From positions 124,001 through 188,000 of the forward strand of contig NZ_JARULD010000002.1 of assembly GCF_029688735.1 (NCBI RefSeq): a stretch of 64,000 bases of DNA, written 5' to 3'. Source of the DNA: Qipengyuania flavescens (GTDB lineage Bacteria; Pseudomonadota; Alphaproteobacteria; Sphingomonadales; Sphingomonadaceae). The translations under genes were made by a program, and so were the position numbers. Shown here piece by piece: positions 6,799-16,352 of this stretch. The notes beneath the pieces were generated by a model. The model made no database searches. It worked only from the letters and a program-made list of their open reading frames with translations, and was not told the DNA's origin. Every line of letters begins with the position of its first letter. Positions within the stretch are counted from its first letter, which is position 1.

Positions 6799-8987
6799 CA
6801 ATCGGGCATCGCTGCGAGAACGCGATCCGGTGTCATCGGGTAATCGTATAGCCGCGCCCCGCAGGCGTTGTAGATCGCGTTGGCGATGGCTGCCGCTCCG
6901 CCGCACATGCCGAGTTCGCCGATGCCCTTGGCCTGGATCGGGCTGGCTGCGGCATCACGTTCCTCGACCAGAACCACGTCCAGATCGGGGACATCGCGGT
7001 GAACGGGCACGTGATATTCGGCAAGGTCGCAATTGACGAGGTGTCCGTCCCGCGGATCGAACTCCAGCGCCTCTGTCAGCGCGAGGCCGATGCTCCAGGT
7101 GATGCCGCCGATGCATTGCGAGCGGGCTGTCTTGGCATTCAGTACGCGCCCGAAGCCGAAAGCACCGAGCATGCGCTCGACACGGGTTTCGCCGGTGTAG
7201 TGGTTGACGCGCACTTCGGCGAAGAACGCACCGAAGCCGGACGCGGTGTAATCGTCCTCGATATCGCCCGGTTCGTAATGGCCCTCGCGGGCGAGGTCCT
7301 TGCCTTCGAGAAGGTCTGTCAGAGATTCACCGGTAGCGGTTTTGCCTTCGTTTAGCTCGAGTTTGTCCTCGCTCGTGCCGATCTTTGCGGCCAGTTCCTC
7401 GCGGATCGCCTTGCATGCGACGTAAACTGCCGAGCCGATCGAAGCCGCACCCCAGCTGCCGCCCGAGCCGGGCCCGCGCGGGTGTCGCGTGTCGCCCAGC
7501 TCGACCAGAACCCGCTTCGGATCGAGTCCGAGCATCTCTCCGGCGATCTGTGCGAGGATGGTATAGGTCCCGGTGCCGATATCCGTCATGTCGGTTTCGA
7601 CGAGTGCCGTCCCATCGGCTTTCAGCGTCACACGGGCCTTGGCTTCTGAAATGTTATGCACCCTTGCGGCGCTGGCCATGCCAGTACCGACCCACCACTC
7701 GCCCTCACGCCGCTGGCGTGGTTTGCGAAGACCTTTGTCCCAGCCGAAAGCATCCGCCCCTTGCTTCAGGCATTCGGCGAGTTTGTGAGAGGAAAACTGC
7801 AGACCTTCTTCAGGATCGTCTTCGGGTATGTTGCGCAAGCGCAGCTCGACCGGATCGATACCGGCCTTTTTGGCGAGCACATCCATCGCGCCCTCGAGCG
7901 CCGGCATGCCCACCGCCTCGCCCGGAGCGCGCACCGACCCCGCCGTCATGCGGTGGATACGGGCGACCTTGAGCATCAGTTCGCGGTTTTCGCCGCCATA
8001 GAGGAAGTGCGACGATTGCAGCACAGGCTCGGCGAAGCTCTCACCGGGGAGGTTCGAGACCAACGCCTCGTGGCCAAATCCGACAAGCTTTCCATTGTCG
8101 TCGGCCGCCAGACGCAGATGTTGCGTGGTTTCGCTCCGGCGCATGACCGTCTGGAAAACCTGCTGTCGCGACTGCACGACGCGAACCGGGCGGCCCACCT
8201 GTTTTGCCGCCAGCGCAGCTGCGACCACTTCCTCGCTGATCCCCAGTTTGGAACCAAACCCGCCCCCGACATAGCGGGATATGAGGCGGACATCGTCCTC
8301 TTCCATATCGAGCGCATCGGCCAGTTCGGTGATGTTGTAGTTGAGCATCTGCAGCGAAGCATGGACGGTCAGCTTGTCGCCGTCCCACTCGGCGATTGCA
8401 GCGTGCGGCTCCATGGCGGCGGACGCGTGGCCCTTGGTGGTGTAGGTGACGTCGATGCTGTGCGCGGCCTCGACCATGGCATGGGCCAGATCGCCCTGGT
8501 GAACCGTCTCGCCCTCCTGCTCCTCCGGTTCGACCGCGCCGGGGTCGAGGGGGGCGCCCTCTTCCACGCGATACTCGACATTGAGGTGCTTGGCAGCGTC
8601 GCGCGCCTGTTCGAAGGTTTCGGCCACCACCAGAGCGATCGGCTGGCCCCAGTAGCAGACCTGCGCCGGTCCCTGCATGGGCGCTTCGTTGGCCGTTCCC
8701 TGCGCCGCGCGGGTGCAGAGCTTCTCGTCGTCGATCACCGCGATCACGCCGGGCATGGAAAGCACGCTCTCGCGATCGATGGACGTGACCTCGCCGCGCG
8801 TAATCGTGGCTGTGACCAAGACACCTTCGGCGCAGTTCTCGACCGGATATTCGGCCGCGTAGGGCGCGGTTCCGGTGACCTTTGCCAGCCCCTCGATGCG
8901 CGGTAAGGGCTTGCCCAGCACACCCTGTTTCATGCCGTCGAGGCGGTTGGAATTGTCGGGTTCGTCTTGCTTGAAATGGACCGTCAT
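6798..8987 (-). CDS. paoC: Molybdenum-binding subunit of PaoABC-type aldehyde oxidoreductase
   Basis: This is the large subunit (729 residues) of a xanthine-oxidase-family molybdoenzyme. Residues about 35-140 are the Ald_Xan_dh N-terminal domain (LPRIEGLAKVTGTAPYAAEY), and the rest is the cofactor-binding domain. Visible motifs are GGGFGSKLG, APGEAVGMPALEGAMD, and near the C-terminus KGIGELGMCGG, whose Glu is the catalytic base in this family. PaoC oxidises aldehydes, often aromatic, to acids. The frame is open to 9167, but ATG 8987 overlaps the paoB stop as ATGA and is the natural start. No Tat signal is seen on it or its partners, so the location may be cytoplasmic, unlike E. coli PaoABC. 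Confidence 0.88.
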   Translation of the reverse strand: MTVHFKQDEPDNSNRLDGMKQGVLGKPLPRIEGLAKVTGTAPYAAEYPVENCAEGVLVTATITRGEVTSIDRESVLSMPGVIAVIDDEKLCTRAAQGTANEAPMQGPAQVCYWGQPIALVVAETFEQARDAAKHLNVEYRVEEGAPLDPGAVEPEEQEGETVHQGDLAHAMVEAAHSIDVTYTTKGHASAAMEPHAAIAEWDGDKLTVHASLQMLNYNITELADALDMEEDDVRLISRYVGGGFGSKLGISEEVVAAALAAKQVGRPVRVVQSRQQVFQTVMRRSETTQHLRLAADDNGKLVGFGHEALVSNLPGESFAEPVLQSSHFLYGGENRELMLKVARIHRMTAGSVRAPGEAVGMPALEGAMDVLAKKAGIDPVELRLRNIPEDDPEEGLQFSSHKLAECLKQGADAFGWDKGLRKPRQRREGEWWVGTGMASAARVHNISEAKARVTLKADGTALVETDMTDIGTGTYTILAQIAGEMLGLDPKRVLVELGDTRHPRGPGSGGSWGAASIGSAVYVACKAIREELAAKIGTSEDKLELNEGKTATGESLTDLLEGKDLAREGHYEPGDIEDDYTASGFGAFFAEVRVNHYTGETRVERMLGAFGFGRVLNAKTARSQCIGGITWSIGLALTEALEFDPRDGHLVNCDLAEYHVPVHRDVPDLDVVLVEERDAAASPIQAKGIGELGMCGGAAAIANAIYNACGARLYDYPMTPDRVLAAMPD

Positions 8988-9967
8988 GCTGCGTCCTCCG
9001 TCGCCTGTGAAAGGACGGCGTGAAGCGTGCGCCGTGTCAGCGGTATCTTGAAGTCGTTCTCGCCAAACCCGCGTGCATCTTCCAGCAGGATGTCGGCTGC
9101 CTTGTCGAACAACGCATCCGAAGGAACCTGGCCCAGCAGGCATTCTCCGACGCGCGGGTCGTGCCACGGTTTGTGCGCCAATCCGCCGAAAGCGAGGTCG
9201 GCGCGGGAAAACCTGCCGTTGGTCAGCTCCAATACGGCCGCGACGGAAACCAGCGCAAAGGCATAGGAGGAACGCTCGCGCACCTTGCGGTAGATTTGCT
9301 TGCCGCCCACGGGAGCAGGCAGAACGATGCCGGTGATGATTTCACCAGGCTCAAGGATGTTCTCGATCCATGGCGTATCGCCGGGCAAGCAATGGAAGTC
9401 GCATACCGGAACGCTGCGCTCGCCCTTGTCGCCGGAAATTTCGACCGTTGCGCCGAGCGCGCTGAGCGCCACGGCCATGTCGCCCGGATAGGTGGCGATA
9501 CACTGGTCGCTCGTGCCAAGGATCGCGTGCAGTTTCGCGATCCCGTCGATCGCCCCGCAACCGCTGCCGGGCTCGCGCTTGTTACAGGGCTGGTCGATAT
9601 TGGTGAAATAGAAGCACCGCGTGCGCTGGCACAGGTTACCGCCGTTTGTGGCCTTGTTGCGCAACTGCTGCGTCGCTCCGGCCAGGATCGCGCGTGAGAG
9701 CACCGGATAATCGGACCGCACGCGCGGATGGACGGCGGTCTCGGTATTCGTGGCGAGTGCGCCGAGCCGCAGGCCGCCGTCACCCGTGTCCTCGATATCC
9801 GCGAAACCAAGCCGGTTGATGTCGGCCAGCTTACCCGGTTTTTCCACCTGCAGCTTCATGAGGTCGAGCAGGTTGGTCCCGCCGGCGATAGCAAGCGTAT
9901 CCTTGCCCGCGGTCAGGTTCGAAGCTTCGGCCAGCGAAGGCGCTCGGGTGTATTGAAACGGCCTCAT
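8984..9967 (-). CDS. paoB: FAD-binding subunit of PaoABC-type aldehyde oxidoreductase
   Basis: This 327-residue subunit carries FAD between the iron-sulfur and molybdenum subunits. The FAD-binding motif [13 protein letters not shown] lies at residues about 28-40, with a later NGGNLCQ segment. The insertion [11 protein letters not shown] with [11 protein letters not shown] is characteristic of PaoB, where these cysteines hold an extra [4Fe-4S] cluster not found in xanthine dehydrogenases. This is the main reason for calling a Pao-type rather than an Xdh-type enzyme. The start is ATG 9967, overlapping the paoA stop as ATGA. Confidence 0.88.
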   Translation of the reverse strand: MRPFQYTRAPSLAEASNLTAGKDTLAIAGGTNLLDLMKLQVEKPGKLADINRLGFADIEDTGDGGLRLGALATNTETAVHPRVRSDYPVLSRAILAGATQQLRNKATNGGNLCQRTRCFYFTNIDQPCNKREPGSGCGAIDGIAKLHAILGTSDQCIATYPGDMAVALSALGATVEISGDKGERSVPVCDFHCLPGDTPWIENILEPGEIITGIVLPAPVGGKQIYRKVRERSSYAFALVSVAAVLELTNGRFSRADLAFGGLAHKPWHDPRVGECLLGQVPSDALFDKAADILLEDARGFGENDFKIPLTRRTLHAVLSQATEDAA

Positions 9968-10473
9968 GACTGGCCTCCCCCTGCGACGTCCTCGATCGCA
10001 GCCACGATATTCGCATAAGCGCCGCAGCGACACAGGTTTCCGCTCATCCGCTCGCGGATTTCCTCGCCGGATATGCGGACCTTGCCGTTAAGTGCTTCGC
10101 TCGCATCGCTAGGCCAATCGGCGGCAATTTCCTCCAGCATGGCAGTGGCCGAACAGATCTGGCCCGGAGTGCAATAGCCGCATTGGTAACCGTCGTGTTC
10201 GAGAAACGCGCGCTGCAATGCCGAGGGCTTTTCGGGTGTGCCGAGACCCTCGATGGTCGTCACGTCGTCGCCATCGTGCATGGCCGCGAGCGTCAGGCAG
10301 CTGTTGATCCGGACGCCGTTGACCAGCACCGTACAAGCGCCGCACTGGCCATGGTCGCAGCCCTTCTTTGTGCCGGTCAGGCCGATGTGCTGGCGCAGGA
10401 AGTCGAGAAGACTGACCCGCGGATCGTCTGGAATGGGATAAGCGGTTTCGTTTACGGTAATTGTATCGGCCAA
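9964..10473 (-). CDS. paoA: [2Fe-2S] subunit of PaoABC-type aldehyde oxidoreductase
   Basis: This 169-residue small subunit holds two [2Fe-2S] clusters. The plant-ferredoxin-like cluster motif is [15 protein letters not shown] plus a later Cys (INSC). The second, helical domain has [10 protein letters not shown] and [10 protein letters not shown] place the start at TTG 10473 because AGGAGGTG (10477-10484) lies three bases upstream; the ATG at 10500 has no recognisable ribosome-binding site. With TTG the protein begins directly at the ferredoxin domain and has no Tat signal. First gene of the pao operon; 58 bases separate it from ligD upstream, so it may be co-transcribed with ku-ligD or have its own promoter. 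Confidence 0.87.
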   Translation of the reverse strand: MADTITVNETAYPIPDDPRVSLLDFLRQHIGLTGTKKGCDHGQCGACTVLVNGVRINSCLTLAAMHDGDDVTTIEGLGTPEKPSALQRAFLEHDGYQCGYCTPGQICSATAMLEEIAADWPSDASEALNGKVRISGEEIRERMSGNLCRCGAYANIVAAIEDVAGGGQS

Positions 10474-10476
10474 GCG

Positions 10477-10484
10477 CACCTCCT
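10477..10484 (-). promoter_or_regulatory. Near-perfect Shine-Dalgarno site that fixes a TTG start for paoA
   Basis: AGGAGGTG on the minus strand, three bases before TTG 10473. It lies inside the longer ATG-initiated reading and would be wasted if translation began at ATG 10500. Confidence 0.7.
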
Positions 10485-10531
10485 GTCCCTGTAGAACCAT
10501 CGCGCGTCGAAAGGTGTCCGAAAATCGATTT

Positions 10532-12988
10532 TTAGAGGTCCGGAAGGCGCTGGTCGGCGAAACCCCACCCATGCAACGCTTTCGATGAAGCACGCCGCAA
10601 CAGCGTCTCCGCCTGATCGATGGAGAACGGCTTGGCATCGTCCATCCCCTTGAGTTCGTTCCATGTGACAGGAACCGCGACTGGCGCGCCGGATCGTGCA
10701 CGCGCCGAGTAAGGTAGCACTGCCGTCGCGCCGCGCTGATTGCGCAGCCAGTCGATGAAGATGCGACCCTTGCGTTTTGCCTTGCTCATGTTCGCGGTGA
10801 AGCGGTCGGGTTCGGCAAGACTCAGCGCTTCGGAGAAGCGCCGGGCGAAATCCTTGTGTTCGCCCCAGCTGTCACCCGGCGTGAGCGGCACCACGACATG
10901 GACACCCTTTCCTCCCGAAAGCATGGCAAAGCTGGTCAGCCCGAGGTCGGCAAGCCGGTCGTGAATGTCGCGCGCGGCTGTCTTCACTTCGGTAAAACCA
11001 AGCCCCTCGTCGGGGTCGAGATCGAAGATCATCCGATCGGGCTGCTCGACATCGTCAGAGCGCGCGCCCCAGCCATGAAACTCGATCGTGCCCATCTGGA
11101 CGCACTGCAGGAGGCCGCGCTGGTCCTCGACATAGAGGTAATCCTCGTGCCCACCGTCCTTTTCGCGGATCGGAACGTGGTGAACGGCATCGCCGAAGGC
11201 ACCGCTGTCATGCTTCTGGAAGAAACACTTCTCCGCTCTTCCTTGCGGACAACGGACCAGGCTGACGGGGCGCCGCGCGGCGAATGGAAGCATGACCGGT
11301 GCGATCGCGGCGTAGTAATCGGCCAGTTCCCCTTTCGTCTGACCGCTGTCTGGAAAAATGACACGGTCGCGGCTGGAGATCGCGACATCCTCTTCCGCAG
11401 GAGCAGATGCGGGTTTCTCGGGAACGACCATCTTCGCCGGTTTATCGCTACGCAGGCCGAGGAAACTGCCGTGACGTACGTTCCCGTCGGCGGTAAACTC
11501 GGCAAAAGCGATCTCCGCCACGAGCTTCGGGGTCACCCAGGTCACGTTGCGCGACGATGCCTTCTCCACCTCCGCAGGCGGGGTCTTGCGCTCCAGCCGT
11601 TTCAGTTTCCCCGCCAGTTCATCGAGATCGTCGGCAGAAAAGCCGGTGCCGACATTGCCCTTGTAGACAAGCTCACCGCCTTCGTGCTGAGCGAGCAGAA
11701 GAGAAGCGAAGGGGCGCCCCTTCGCGCTCGAGGCCTTCCAGCCAATGATCACGAATTCCTGCCTGCGGGTGCATTTGACCTTCACCCAGGCTTTCGACCG
11801 GCGGCCGGAATATTTCCCGTCCACGGTTTTGGAGATGATACCTTCCTGTTTCGCATCGCACATCGCCCGGTACAGGGTTTCGCCTGCCCCCAGGACGTGT
11901 TCGGCCACATGGATCGGCGCCTCCGCATTCGCGAGCAAGGCCTCGAGCCGTTCCTTGCGCTCGATATTCGGAAGGTCGCTCAAATCGTCTCCCTCCAGTT
12001 CCAGCAAGTCGAAAGTGTGCAATGCCAGTTTGTCGGATGGCTGCTGTGATCCGGAACCTCGCTTCAAGACCTTTTGCAGGGTCGAGAAGTCCGGATTGCC
12101 CTTGTCGTCATAGGCCACGATTTCGCTGTCGATCAGGGCCGAAGGCAGGTCCAGCGCAGCAATGGCATCGACCAGAGGTCCGAACTTGTCCGTCCAGTCC
12201 TTGCCGTTTCGCGTATAGATGCGGACGTCCTTGCCGCGCACTGCCACCAGCGCGCGGTAGCCGTCGAACTTGATCTCGTGCATCCAGCGATTGCCCGTCG
12301 GCACATCGTCGACCAGAGTGGCAAGCTGAGGTTTCCGATACTTCGGCAGCGCAGCGGTTTTCGTCTTGCGGGATTTCTTAGTGCCTGCGCTGGGCCGCGC
12401 GCCATCCTTCCCGGCTGCGATTTCCGCCATCGAACGACCGGTCGCAACGCTGGTCAATTCGCGTTGCACCAGCGCATCGCCCGCTTCCGCGTGCTCATCC
12501 TGCAGCTTGCGCAAAAGCCAGTTCTCGCGCTTCTCGCCCGGCTTTTGTTTCAGGCGGATCAGCAGCCACTCACCGCGCATCCGCTCGCCTTGCAAGGTGA
12601 AATGGAGATGCCCCTTTTCGAGGTCCTTCGCGCTTTTGCCCTCGACAGGCGCCCAGCTTCCGCGGTCCCACAGCATCACCGTCCCGCCGCCATATTCCCC
12701 CTTGGGAATGACGCCTTCGAACTCCGCGTAGGACATGGGATGGTCCTCGGTCCGGACCGCCAGTCGCTTGATGTCCGGATCTGGGGAAGGACCCTTGGTG
12801 ACCGCCCAGCTCTTCAGCACACCATCCACTTCGAGCCGCAAGTCCCAATGCAGCCTGGTCGCGTCATGCTTCTGGACGATGAAGAGGTTGCCCGATTTGC
12901 TGGCCTCGCGCTTGCCCGCAGGCTCGGGCGTTCGCCTGAAGTCCCGCTTTGCGTTGTACTCGGTCAGAGGATCCTTGCGCGCGGCCAT
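10532..12988 (-). CDS. ligD: ATP-dependent DNA ligase D (phosphoesterase-ligase-polymerase)
   Basis: This 818-residue multidomain ligase of bacterial non-homologous end joining has the order PE-LIG-POL, as in Pseudomonas. The N-terminal 3'-phosphoesterase (about 1-190) keeps H41, H47, D49, R51, H83 and Y87, matching the known active-site set. The ligase domain has the nucleotidyl-lysine motif KFDG at 240-243 and an OB-fold after it (KGNVGTGF). The C-terminal archaeo-eukaryotic primase-like polymerase starts near residue 555 ([20 protein letters not shown]) and includes the metal-binding [11 protein letters not shown]. It follows ku by 3 bases, so the pair is one operon. Confidence 0.95.
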   Translation of the reverse strand: MAARKDPLTEYNAKRDFRRTPEPAGKREASKSGNLFIVQKHDATRLHWDLRLEVDGVLKSWAVTKGPSPDPDIKRLAVRTEDHPMSYAEFEGVIPKGEYGGGTVMLWDRGSWAPVEGKSAKDLEKGHLHFTLQGERMRGEWLLIRLKQKPGEKRENWLLRKLQDEHAEAGDALVQRELTSVATGRSMAEIAAGKDGARPSAGTKKSRKTKTAALPKYRKPQLATLVDDVPTGNRWMHEIKFDGYRALVAVRGKDVRIYTRNGKDWTDKFGPLVDAIAALDLPSALIDSEIVAYDDKGNPDFSTLQKVLKRGSGSQQPSDKLALHTFDLLELEGDDLSDLPNIERKERLEALLANAEAPIHVAEHVLGAGETLYRAMCDAKQEGIISKTVDGKYSGRRSKAWVKVKCTRRQEFVIIGWKASSAKGRPFASLLLAQHEGGELVYKGNVGTGFSADDLDELAGKLKRLERKTPPAEVEKASSRNVTWVTPKLVAEIAFAEFTADGNVRHGSFLGLRSDKPAKMVVPEKPASAPAEEDVAISSRDRVIFPDSGQTKGELADYYAAIAPVMLPFAARRPVSLVRCPQGRAEKCFFQKHDSGAFGDAVHHVPIREKDGGHEDYLYVEDQRGLLQCVQMGTIEFHGWGARSDDVEQPDRMIFDLDPDEGLGFTEVKTAARDIHDRLADLGLTSFAMLSGGKGVHVVVPLTPGDSWGEHKDFARRFSEALSLAEPDRFTANMSKAKRKGRIFIDWLRNQRGATAVLPYSARARSGAPVAVPVTWNELKGMDDAKPFSIDQAETLLRRASSKALHGWGFADQRLPDL

Positions 12989-12991
12989 GGA

Positions 12992-13822
12992 TCAGGCGGA
13001 TTTCTTGCGCTTTGCAGGTTTCTTCGCCTTGTCGCCCTCGACCGATTTCTTGAGAGCGGCCATCAGGTCGATGACGTTGGAACCCGGCGGGGCGTCCGGA
13101 TCGTCCACATCCTCGATGACCGCTTTTTTACTCTTCGATTTGGCCTTCTTGTCGATCAGCTTCTTCAGCGCTTCGGCATAGCGGTCCTCGAACTCGCCCG
13201 CATCGAAGGGCGCGCTCTTCTGTTCGATCAGCGTATTGGCCAGGTCGAGCAATTCTTTCTTCGGCTTGGCATCCTCGATCTCATCGAAAAAGCTCTGGCC
13301 CGCGCGCACTTCATCGGCATAGCGCAGCGTTTCGAGCAGCAGCCCCTTGCCGCACGGTTTGATCGCGACCAGCTTCTCCCGCCCGCGCACCGATAGCTGG
13401 CCCAGCGCGACCTTCTTGGCCTTTCGCAGCGCCTCGCGCAGCACAATGAACGCTTCTTCGGCCAATTCGTCCTGCGGCGCGACGTAATAGGGCTTCTCGA
13501 AATAGAGCGGATCGATCTCGCAGGCATCGACGAACTGGACCAGCTCGAGCGTGCGCTTGCTCTCGATCTTGACAGCCTCGATTTCCTCGTCCTCGAGCAG
13601 GACGTAATTGCCCTTGGATATCTCGTAGCCACGGATGATCTCGTCGCGGTCGATGGGGCCGATACCGGGCACGACCTTCTCGTAGGAGATGCGTTTGCCG
13701 CTCGGCTCGTGGATCTGATTGAAGCTGATCCTCGAACCGGATTTGGATGCCGAATAGATTTCGACCGGGATCGAAACCAGGGCCAGCCGAATCTGTCCTT
13801 GCCAATAAGCTCGTGCAGCCAT
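12992..13822 (-). CDS. ku: Non-homologous end joining protein Ku
   Basis: Bacterial Ku, 276 residues, binds DNA double-strand ends as a homodimer and recruits LigD. The N-terminal core (ARAYWQGQIRLALVSIPVEI) and the central bridge region (YEISKGNYVLLEDEEIEAV) are typical. The C-terminus is lysine-rich (KKAKSKSKK near 230, then AKKPAKRKK at the end), as in many bacterial Ku proteins, where it adds DNA binding. ATG 13822 is chosen over the preceding in-frame TTG. A perfect 6-bp inverted repeat lies 12 bases upstream of the start. ligD follows at once on the same strand. Confidence 0.95.
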   Translation of the reverse strand: MAARAYWQGQIRLALVSIPVEIYSASKSGSRISFNQIHEPSGKRISYEKVVPGIGPIDRDEIIRGYEISKGNYVLLEDEEIEAVKIESKRTLELVQFVDACEIDPLYFEKPYYVAPQDELAEEAFIVLREALRKAKKVALGQLSVRGREKLVAIKPCGKGLLLETLRYADEVRAGQSFFDEIEDAKPKKELLDLANTLIEQKSAPFDAGEFEDRYAEALKKLIDKKAKSKSKKAVIEDVDDPDAPPGSNVIDLMAALKKSVEGDKAKKPAKRKKSA

Positions 13823-13834
13823 CAAAATTCTCCG

Positions 13835-13854
13835 TTCGCATGTGAACGTGCGAA
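13835..13854. promoter_or_regulatory. Inverted repeat in the ku leader
   Basis: TTCGCA (13835-13840) and TGCGAA (13849-13854) form a perfect 6-bp inverted repeat with an 8-base spacer; inside it CGTTC and GAACG form an overlapping shorter repeat. It begins 12 bases upstream of the ku ATG, so it could be a repressor operator or an mRNA hairpin near the ribosome-binding site. Confidence 0.4.
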
Positions 13855-13940
13855 GGGGACGGAATGTTTCGCATCCAGTTGTTCTTCACGACCAAGGTAC
13901 CATCCGCCGATTCATGCGTTGACGATCGGTTGCACGGCTT

Positions 13941-13950
13941 TTGTGCACAA
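13941..13950. promoter_or_regulatory. Perfect 10-bp palindrome in the ku/moaA intergenic region
   Basis: TTGTGCACAA is a perfect palindrome roughly midway between the divergent genes ku (start 13822) and moaA (start 14046), with a related TTGCAC seven bases before it. It could be a regulator site for either gene. No clear sigma-70 promoter was found next to it. Confidence 0.3.
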
Positions 13951-14045
13951 GGTCGGCTCAAAGCCGCTCGGATGGCCCCCTTACGCGCCGAGGTTGCAGC
14001 AGACCCGCTGTAGCTTTTGTACGCTAGGCAGCCTATCCCCGCGCG

Positions 14046-15080
14046 ATGCCGCCGCTCGAACCTACGAAGAACCCGCTGCCAGTGCCCGCGACTCGGCGCG
14101 ACGGCCTGGCGGACGGCCATGGTCGGCAATTCTCTTATTTGCGACTGTCCGTCACCGATCGCTGCAATTTCCGCTGCACCTATTGCTTGCCGAACGGCTT
14201 CAAGAAGCAGGCAGGCCTCGCGCCGGAACTTTCGGTGGACGAGATGGTCCGCGCTGTACGCGCATTCGCAAACCTCGGTCTGTGGAAGCTGCGCCTGACC
14301 GGCGGCGAGCCGACGGTGCGCCACGACTTTACCGCGATCGCGCGCGCAATGTCGGGAGTGCCGGGCGTCCAGCGGTTGGCGATGACGACCAATGGCTACC
14401 GCCTTGCCGAGAGAGCGCAGGAATGGCGGGATGCGGGGCTCGACGCGGTCAATGTCAGCATCGACACGCTCGACTCCGCAAGTTTCGCGCGCATCACCGG
14501 GCACGACCGGCTGGCCGATGTGGTGCGCGGCGTCGATCGGGCGGTCGAAGTCGGGTTCGAAGCGGTGAAGGTCAACACCGTGCTGATGAGCGGGGTGGAC
14601 GATGCCGAGTGGGACCGCATTCGCGCCTTTGTGGCCGACCGACCGGTCGCATGGCGATTTATCGAATTGATGCGGACCAACGAAAATGCAGAGTGGCAGG
14701 CGGGCGAAGCTCAGTCGGGCGATCTGGTCCGAACGCGTCTGGCACGCGAAGGGTGGGTTGCGAGGCCGCGCAAGGCTGGCGCTGGTCCGGCCGTCGATTA
14801 CGCACATCCCGATTATGCCGGGGCCATCGGCCTGATCGCACCCTATGCCCATGGGTTTTGCGACAGTTGCAACCGCCTGCGTTTCTCGAGCCGCGGTAAG
14901 TTGCATCTCTGCCTGTTCGGGGAGGGCGGGCTCGATCTGCGTCCGCTGCTCCAAGATGATGACCAGCATGAGGAGCTGATCGCAGCCATTCGCCGCGCAA
15001 TGCCGGACAAGGCCGCGGGCCACCGGCTGCGCGAAGGCGATAGCGGCGCGACCCCGCATCTCGCATCGATTGGCGGGTAG
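14046..15080 (+). CDS. moaA: GTP 3',8-cyclase MoaA
   Basis: This 344-residue radical SAM enzyme catalyses the first step of molybdenum cofactor synthesis, turning GTP into 3',8-cyclo-7,8-dihydro-GTP. The N-terminal SAM cluster motif CNFRCTYC is at residues about 39-46, followed by LTGGEPTVRHDF. The C-terminal second [4Fe-4S] cluster has CDSCNRLRFSSRGKLHLC. The C-terminus ends in GG (IGG), matching the GG tail of MoaA needed for activity. moeA follows with overlapping or adjacent start, and the paoABCD-mocA operon lies just beyond ku-ligD. Confidence 0.95.
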   Translation: MPPLEPTKNPLPVPATRRDGLADGHGRQFSYLRLSVTDRCNFRCTYCLPNGFKKQAGLAPELSVDEMVRAVRAFANLGLWKLRLTGGEPTVRHDFTAIARAMSGVPGVQRLAMTTNGYRLAERAQEWRDAGLDAVNVSIDTLDSASFARITGHDRLADVVRGVDRAVEVGFEAVKVNTVLMSGVDDAEWDRIRAFVADRPVAWRFIELMRTNENAEWQAGEAQSGDLVRTRLAREGWVARPRKAGAGPAVDYAHPDYAGAIGLIAPYAHGFCDSCNRLRFSSRGKLHLCLFGEGGLDLRPLLQDDDQHEELIAAIRRAMPDKAAGHRLREGDSGATPHLASIGG

Positions 15081-15090
15081 GCGAGGGCCG

Positions 15091-16275
15091 GTGCCGGATT
15101 TCGACGAGGCCATAGCGCTGCTGGAGGCTGCCGTTTCGCCGCTCGGAACGGAAACTTTACCGCTTGAACACGTGGCGGGGCGTTACCTTGCCGAGAGGCT
15201 GACTGCGTGCAGCGATGCGCCGCGCCGCGCTTGCTCGGTCATGGATGGCTATGCGGTAGTGGAAGCGAGCACGCAGGCTGGCGACTGGCTCGACTGCATC
15301 GGCGAGGTGCGGGCCGGGCAGCTACCTAAGCGAGCGTTAAAGCCCGGACAGGCTATGCGCATCTTCACCGGCGCCTTCCTGCCGGACGGCGCGGACTGCG
15401 TCATCATGCAGGAATATGCCGAGCGCGACGGCGACCGGCTAAGGTTTCGCGAGGGCTTCGGGCCGGCACGCCATGTGCGCGAGGCCGGGAGCGATTTCCG
15501 TCGCGGAGATGTGCTGGTCCCCGAAGGTTCACGGTTAACTCCGCAGGCGATGGTGGCCGCGGCTGCGGCCGATCGGGCAGAGGTCGAGGTTCGGCGACGC
15601 CCACGGGTGGCGATCATTGCGACGGGTGACGAGCTCGTCCAGCCTGGCGATGCTCATGCGGATGAAGCTACGCTGGCCGACAGTGCGAGCTATGGCGTTG
15701 CTGCCATGGCGAGAGCTGCAGGTGGCGAAATGGCGTACACCGCGCGCGGCGGCGACGATCTGGAGCAACTGTCGCAATTGGCCGGCGCCGCTCTGGACGC
15801 GGCGGACTGTGTAGTCGTCACCGGCGGAGCGTCGGTCGGGGACTACGACTTCGCGCGGCCTATGTTTGCGGACCACGGTCTGGAAGAAAACTTCGCGCGG
15901 CTGCCGATCCGACCCGGGCGTCCGGTGTGGTTCGGCATGGCGCAGGGCAAGCCGGTGCTCGGCCTGCCGGGCAATCCGACATCTGCCATGGTTACCGCGC
16001 GCTTGTTCCTGCGGCCCCTGCTGGCCTGCCTGCAAGGCGGCTCGGCGGCGTCGGAGCTGGCGTTCATGCCGATGGTTCTGGGCGCGGAGCTGGGAGAAAC
16101 GGGCTCGCGCGAAACCTTCGTCAGGGCTGCCTTCGGGGCCAGCGGCCTGCTGCCACTCGGCAACCAGCAGAGCGGTGCACAGGCGCCCCTGCTGGACGCC
16201 CGCTGGCTCATCCGCCGCCCTCCCGGCTCGGGTGCCGAGCAAGCCGGCGCGATCGTCTCCGCGCTCGCTTTCTGA
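15091..16275 (+). CDS. moeA: Molybdopterin molybdenumtransferase MoeA
   Basis: MoeA inserts molybdate into adenylated molybdopterin, the last step of basic cofactor synthesis. Motifs seen: SVMDGYAV near residue 50, GEVRAGQLPKRALKPGQAMR, FTGAFLPDGADCVI, and the MoaB/Mog-like central domain with VTGGASVGDYDF and GLPGNPTSA. The protein is 394 residues from GTG 15091, preceded by GAGGG. A TTG at 15070 overlapping the moaA stop would add seven residues and remains possible. The two genes form a cofactor operon. Confidence 0.92.
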   Translation: MPDFDEAIALLEAAVSPLGTETLPLEHVAGRYLAERLTACSDAPRRACSVMDGYAVVEASTQAGDWLDCIGEVRAGQLPKRALKPGQAMRIFTGAFLPDGADCVIMQEYAERDGDRLRFREGFGPARHVREAGSDFRRGDVLVPEGSRLTPQAMVAAAAADRAEVEVRRRPRVAIIATGDELVQPGDAHADEATLADSASYGVAAMARAAGGEMAYTARGGDDLEQLSQLAGAALDAADCVVVTGGASVGDYDFARPMFADHGLEENFARLPIRPGRPVWFGMAQGKPVLGLPGNPTSAMVTARLFLRPLLACLQGGSAASELAFMPMVLGAELGETGSRETFVRAAFGASGLLPLGNQQSGAQAPLLDARWLIRRPPGSGAEQAGAIVSALAF

Positions 16276-16352
16276 TTGCGCCCACGCCTTCGGCGGTTGA
16301 CCGCGCGCAGATGATGTCTCAATCGCGCCGCTCCGAAACGAGAGGCCACACC

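Noticed and set aside
7656-8906. A 416-residue plus-strand frame opposite paoC
   Set aside because: It is antisense to a clear molybdoenzyme gene and has typical shadow composition.
13835-13854. LexA (SOS) box before ku
   Set aside because: The site reads GTTC-N6-GAAC inside TTCGCA-N8-TGCGAA, not the GTTC-N7-GTTC direct repeat of alphaproteobacteria.
13826-14045. Molybdenum cofactor riboswitch before moaA
   Set aside because: I could not find the paired helices of that riboswitch; only short palindromes are visible.
13311-15113. A 600-residue minus-strand frame across ku and moaA
   Set aside because: It crosses two well-supported genes in other frames and has no recognisable domain; long shadows are expected at this GC content.
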